From a virus: a stretch of 38,585 nucleotides of DNA. Of this stretch, positions 35,231-38,585 are shown piece by piece (positions within the stretch are counted from its first letter, which is position 1; each line of letters opens with the position of its first letter). The position numbers were made by a program, and so were the translations under genes. Below the pieces are notes generated by a model. That model searched no databases, was not told where the DNA came from, and saw only the letters and a list, made by a program, of their open reading frames with translations. The DNA is taken from the IMG/VR virus record IMGVR_UViG_3300046542_000169, positions 1 to 38,585 of that record, one strand, 5' to 3'.

Positions 35231-37516
35231 ATGACTAAGGGTCTGACCGAGGACGAACTCAAAGCCCTGGTCGGGGCCGAGATGCGCCAGTCGCTTGGGT
35301 ATTCATCGTCCAAGCTGAGCCAGGCGCGCCAGAAGTCGATGTACTACTACCTCGGCATGCCGGTGGGTGATCTGTCGCCCCCTGAGGTTGATGGGCGCTC
35401 GTCAGTGGTCTCTACCGACGTGCGCGACACCATTGAGGCCATGCTGCCTCAGCTCATGGTGACCTTCGTCGGCTCCGACACGGTGGCCGAGTTCGAGCCG
35501 ACCAAACCGGATGACGAGAAGAAGGCGCAGCAGGCGACCGAGTACGTTAACTACCTGTTCTACAAGAAGAACAACGGCCACCGCATCGCTTACACCTGGA
35601 TGAAGGATGCGCTGCTGCAGAAGAACGGCATCGTCAAGGTCTGGTGGGACACCCGGCACGAAGAGACCCGCGAGGAATACCGCGGCATGTCTGAAGTCGA
35701 GCTGGCCCAGTTGATGGAAGACGACGAGATCGAAATCACCGAGCACTCCACGTCTGTAGACGAGGAAGACGCTCAAATGCGTCAGCAGGCGATCGCTCAA
35801 CTGATGCAACAGGCCCAGGCCCAGCCTCAAAGCGCGCCGCAGGTCATGCAGCAGATCCAGCAGATCGAAGCCCAGCCGCCAAAGCTGGTCTACGACATCG
35901 TCTGCAAGCGCACCAAGACCGATGGCAAGGTGTGCATCGAGAACGTGCCGCCTGAAGAGTTCCTGATCGCACGCAACGCCAAGGACATCGAGACGGCCAA
36001 GTTTGTCGCTCACCGGGTGCAGCGGACTAAGTCCGAACTGAAATCCATGGGTTACAAGAACGTCGACGACCTCGGGTCTGAAGACTCGGGCCAGGCGATG
36101 AACTCGGAACGCATCCAGCGCATCAGTTGGAACGACGAGAACGCCTACATCGACAACGACGCGTCGAACGACGACAGCCAAAACAACGTGTGGGTGCTTG
36201 AGGCCTACATGCGCTGCGACTACGACGGTGATGGCATTGCCGAGCTGCGTAAGGTCACCATGGCCGGCAACACGCTGCTGGACAACGAGCCGGTCGACTG
36301 CATCCCGTTCGTGTCGATCACGCCTGTTCCGCTGCCGCACCAGTTCTTTGGCCTGTCCATTGCCGATCTGGCCATGGAAAGCCAGCGCACCAAGACCAGC
36401 ATCCTGCGTGCACAGCTCGACAACATGTACCTGGCCGTCAACGGTCGGTACTTCGCGGTGGAAGGGCAGGTCAACCTTGACGACCTGCTGACCTCGCGCC
36501 CGGGTGGCGTCGTGAGGGTCAAGCAGCCTGGGATGGCTGGCCGTCTCGACCAGGGCGCACCAGACATCGGCAATGCGTTCCAGATGATGGAATACATGCA
36601 GCAGGACCTGGAGAACAAGACCGGTTGGACGCGTTATAGCCAAGGCAATGACCAGGGCGCGCTGAATGACACCGCGACCGGTGTGAACGTGCTGACCAAC
36701 CGCGCCGACATGCGCCTTGACCTGATCGCCCGGAACTTCTCCGAAGGCTACGTCGACCTGTTCAAGCAGATCCTCAAGCTTGTCTGCCAGTACCAGCAGA
36801 AAGAGCAGGTGGTGAAGCTCACCGGTGGTTGGGTACCGATCGATCCGCGCGAGTGGAGCAACCAGTTCGACGTGTGCATCAACGTCGGGATTGGCATGGG
36901 CAACAAGGACCAGAAGCTGCAGCACCTGCAGTTGCTCGGCGCCGCACAGGCCCAGGGTATGCAGATCGGCATCGCCACTCCGGAAAACATCTACCACTCG
37001 GCTTCCGAGATGGCGAAGCAGCTCGGGTTCAAGAACGCCGACAAGTTCTTCACCGACCCCGCGAAGAACCCGCAGAAGGACAAACCAGACCCTGAGCAGA
37101 TTAAGGCTCAGGCCCAGATGCAGGTCGAGCAGGCCAAGATCCAATCAACGGCCCAGATCAAGCAGATGGAGCTGCAGCATCAGGCTCAGTTGGACCAGGC
37201 CAAGCGCGACCACGAGTTGCAGCTTGAAACGGCACGCATGCAGATGCAGGCCCAGGTCGACGCCAATCGCCAGCAGGTCGAGGCCGACCAGAAGACCCTC
37301 ATGAGCCAGCAGCAGGCCGAACTGGATGCCCTCAAGGAGCAGCAGAAGACCGAGCAGTTGCGCATGCAGCTCGAGTTCGATCAGTGGAAGACCATGCAGG
37401 ACAACGAGACCAAGGTGCTTGTGGCTCAGATCCAGGCCCACACCAGCATGAGCAACGCGCAGGCCAGTGCAGCGCAAAAGTCCGAACAACAAGGGACGCC
37501 AGATGGCAACGCTTGA
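35231..37516 (+). CDS. Portal protein, large P22/SU10 type
   Basis: A 761-residue protein directly after terL. The N-terminal 'RQKSMYYYLGMPVGDLSPPE' and 'RSSVVSTDVRDTIEAMLPQL' are typical of portal proteins of short-tailed phages. The core includes 'PPEEFLIARNAKDIETAKFV', 'LDNMYLAVNGRYFAVEGQVN' and 'NDTATGVNVLTNRADMRLDL'. Residues from about 615 form a long Gln-rich coiled coil ('AQLDQAKRDHELQLETARMQ') like the barrel of P22 portal. The very long antisense frame is a codon-bias artefact. Confidence 0.9.
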   Translation: MTKGLTEDELKALVGAEMRQSLGYSSSKLSQARQKSMYYYLGMPVGDLSPPEVDGRSSVVSTDVRDTIEAMLPQLMVTFVGSDTVAEFEPTKPDDEKKAQQATEYVNYLFYKKNNGHRIAYTWMKDALLQKNGIVKVWWDTRHEETREEYRGMSEVELAQLMEDDEIEITEHSTSVDEEDAQMRQQAIAQLMQQAQAQPQSAPQVMQQIQQIEAQPPKLVYDIVCKRTKTDGKVCIENVPPEEFLIARNAKDIETAKFVAHRVQRTKSELKSMGYKNVDDLGSEDSGQAMNSERIQRISWNDENAYIDNDASNDDSQNNVWVLEAYMRCDYDGDGIAELRKVTMAGNTLLDNEPVDCIPFVSITPVPLPHQFFGLSIADLAMESQRTKTSILRAQLDNMYLAVNGRYFAVEGQVNLDDLLTSRPGGVVRVKQPGMAGRLDQGAPDIGNAFQMMEYMQQDLENKTGWTRYSQGNDQGALNDTATGVNVLTNRADMRLDLIARNFSEGYVDLFKQILKLVCQYQQKEQVVKLTGGWVPIDPREWSNQFDVCINVGIGMGNKDQKLQHLQLLGAAQAQGMQIGIATPENIYHSASEMAKQLGFKNADKFFTDPAKNPQKDKPDPEQIKAQAQMQVEQAKIQSTAQIKQMELQHQAQLDQAKRDHELQLETARMQMQAQVDANRQQVEADQKTLMSQQQAELDALKEQQKTEQLRMQLEFDQWKTMQDNETKVLVAQIQAHTSMSNAQASAAQKSEQQGTPDGNA

Positions 37517-37793
37517 AGAACGCATCTACGACGGCAACAGAGCCCGCGAATGTCTCGAAAACGAGCAGTTCAACCGGGCATTCGAAAGCATTGAGCAGGA
37601 GTTGACCAACGCATGGCGAACCTCACCGGCAAGAGACGAGGCGGGCAGGGAAAAGATCTACCTGACGCTCCAGCTCCTGACCAAGTTGAAGGCAGCGCTC
37701 ACGTCGAGCCTGGAGACGGGCAAGCTGGCGGAAGCGGAGCGGATCTACCAGCAGTCCCTGCTCGAGCGCGCCAAAGAGAGCTTGCGGCTTTGA
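37503..37793 (+). CDS. Small protein downstream of portal, unknown
   Basis: A 96-residue helical protein starting MATLEERIYDGNRAREC, overlapping the portal stop. The C-terminal helix 'LAEAERIYQQSLLERAKESL' is strongly amphipathic. Similar small helical genes lie between portal and scaffold in SU10-like phages. No known domain. Confidence 0.6.
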   Translation: MATLEERIYDGNRARECLENEQFNRAFESIEQELTNAWRTSPARDEAGREKIYLTLQLLTKLKAALTSSLETGKLAEAERIYQQSLLERAKESLRL

Positions 37794-37854
37794 GGGCATT
37801 CCTCACAGGCCAGTCCGTAATCATTCGCAAATGAATCCCATAGGGGACAATCAG

Positions 37855-38217
37855 ATGAGTCAAGAATACATCGGCACCAAACAAGTAACTGCCTGGCCTG
37901 AGCTGAAAGACGGTCTACCGGGCTTTGGTGTGGAATACGATCATGGTTACAAAAGCTGGAGCCCTGAAGACGTATTCAAAGCTGCATATCTGCCGATCGG
38001 TCAAGTCAAAGCACTGCCGGCGCACGTACAGCGCGTGATTGGCGAAAAAGCCCAAAACGATGACCGCCTGGCAAAGCTCTCCGCATTCATTAAAACCACA
38101 GGGTTCAAAGACCTCAGCTCGAAGTCCCAGCGGCTTCTGGTGACGCAGGCTGGATGTATGGGAGAGATGTCTGAAATTTTGGCTGAGCGCATTGCTGACT
38201 TTGGCGGTGCGGCATGA
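37855..38217 (+). CDS. Phage Gp49-like protein (PF13876 type)
   Basis: A 120-residue protein; the ATG at 37855 with AGGGGA is preferred over one at 37831. 'IGTKQVTAWPELKDGLPGFG' followed by 'VEYDHGYKSWSPEDVFKAAY' is the family pattern. Proteins of this type are common in phage genomes, often close to structural genes, but their function is not settled. The end overlaps the scaffold start. Confidence 0.75.
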   Translation: MSQEYIGTKQVTAWPELKDGLPGFGVEYDHGYKSWSPEDVFKAAYLPIGQVKALPAHVQRVIGEKAQNDDRLAKLSAFIKTTGFKDLSSKSQRLLVTQAGCMGEMSEILAERIADFGGAA

Positions 38218-38585
38218 GCCTCTTTATTCACCACGCACTGGGCCATGTACTGATGAACGAATCCGTCGGAGATGGCGGCGGCGCACTCACTGTTGACGGC
38301 GGCGCTGCGGCGTTCGCTGCATTGCTCGATCCGCCAGCAAAGGCAGATGGCGACGCAGATGCGAATGCTGACGCTGACCAAGACCTGAACACTGATGTCG
38401 ATGTCGATACTGACGTCGATACGGATGTAGATGTAGATACAGACAGCGACACCGATGCAGAGCCGCAGACCTTCACCGTCAAGATCGACGGCAAGGAGGT
38501 TCAGGTTCCACTCAGCGAGCTGTTGAATGGCTACCAGCGTCAGTCGGATTACACCCGCAAGACGATGGAAGCCGCCGAGCAACGC
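38214..38585 (+). CDS. Scaffold protein, N-terminal part, with Asp-rich repeat
   Basis: The frame starts at ATG 38214 (overlapping the previous stop) and runs off the right edge after 124 codons. Residues about 45-80 are an alternating Asp repeat ('DVDVDTDVDTDVDVDTDSDT'). Then follows 'FTVKIDGKEVQVPLSELLNG' and 'YQRQSDYTRKTMEAAEQR', the start of a pattern well known from phage scaffolding proteins. It lies between portal and capsid on the circle. Scaffolds guide prohead assembly and leave before packaging. Confidence 0.8.
   Translation, partial: MSLFIHHALGHVLMNESVGDGGGALTVDGGAAAFAALLDPPAKADGDADANADADQDLNTDVDVDTDVDTDVDVDTDSDTDAEPQTFTVKIDGKEVQVPLSELLNGYQRQSDYTRKTMEAAEQR

Noticed and set aside
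35402-37144. A 580-codon open frame on the minus strand
   Set aside because: It lies fully antisense to the portal gene, has a Val/Leu/Asp-heavy composition from reversed GAC/GTC codons and no recognisable domain. The portal frame is strongly supported.
1-38585. tRNA genes, CRISPR arrays or insertion sequences
   Set aside because: No tRNA T-loop/acceptor pattern, no regularly spaced repeat-spacer array and no transposase was recognised. The only regular tandem array is the iteron set.

Overview
The window holds most of the genome of a temperate, lambda-like phage with podovirus-type virion genes, and Pseudomonas is the likely host. The virion genes resemble the SU10/phiEco32 and P22 types: an SU10-like capsid and adaptor, a P22-type large portal with a Gln-rich tail, a nozzle protein and a series of ejection proteins. 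The DNA is GC-rich. Many terminators have the GCCCGC/GCGGGC-plus-T-run form common in pseudomonads, and many proteins look like pseudomonad phage proteins. No chromosomal genes, tRNA or CRISPR array were seen.

The left edge lies inside the major capsid gene and the right edge inside the scaffold gene. The two ends therefore fit together on a circular map, with only the rest of scaffold and the start of capsid missing. The lysis and integrase genes lie side by side in the middle. This is the arrangement of a circular or circularly permuted phage genome, not of an integrated prophage with bacterial flanks.

Layout. 1-13341 (+) holds late genes: capsid, small head proteins, adaptor, nozzle, GNAT-like protein, four presumed ejection proteins (the last with a lytic transglycosylase domain), tail fibre with assembly proteins, lysozyme and Rz/Rz1. 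A short gene at 9873-10037 on the minus strand interrupts this block. 13303-24474 (-) is the left early operon: many small genes, Erf annealing protein, YqaJ-type exonuclease, a DpdA/TGT-like base-exchange enzyme, an AlpA-like regulator and integrase. 24840-26330 is the immunity region: PL, a putative lipoprotein gene co-directional with the CI-type repressor gene, PRM/PR and cro, with five related operator sites of form ATAAGCNNGCTTAT. 26327-32237 (+) is the right early operon: cro, two small DNA-binding-like proteins, an O-like initiator with 23-bp iterons inside the gene, a P-like protein, a TraR-type zinc finger, NinB, NinG, DUF3310, an HTH-metallophosphoesterase and antiterminator Q. 32238-38585 (+) starts with a PR'-like promoter and tR'-like terminator, then holin-like genes, terminase, portal and scaffold.

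Working model (inference from order and motifs). CI holds PL and PR off and is made with the lipoprotein in the lysogen. On induction PL drives recombination, DNA modification and excision genes; PR drives replication and Q. Q then lets transcription from PR' pass tR' and the terminators scattered through the late operon. No N-like antiterminator was recognised. The PL transcript instead carries a structured leader and a terminator inside a 21-codon reading frame, which is the most unusual regulatory feature here.
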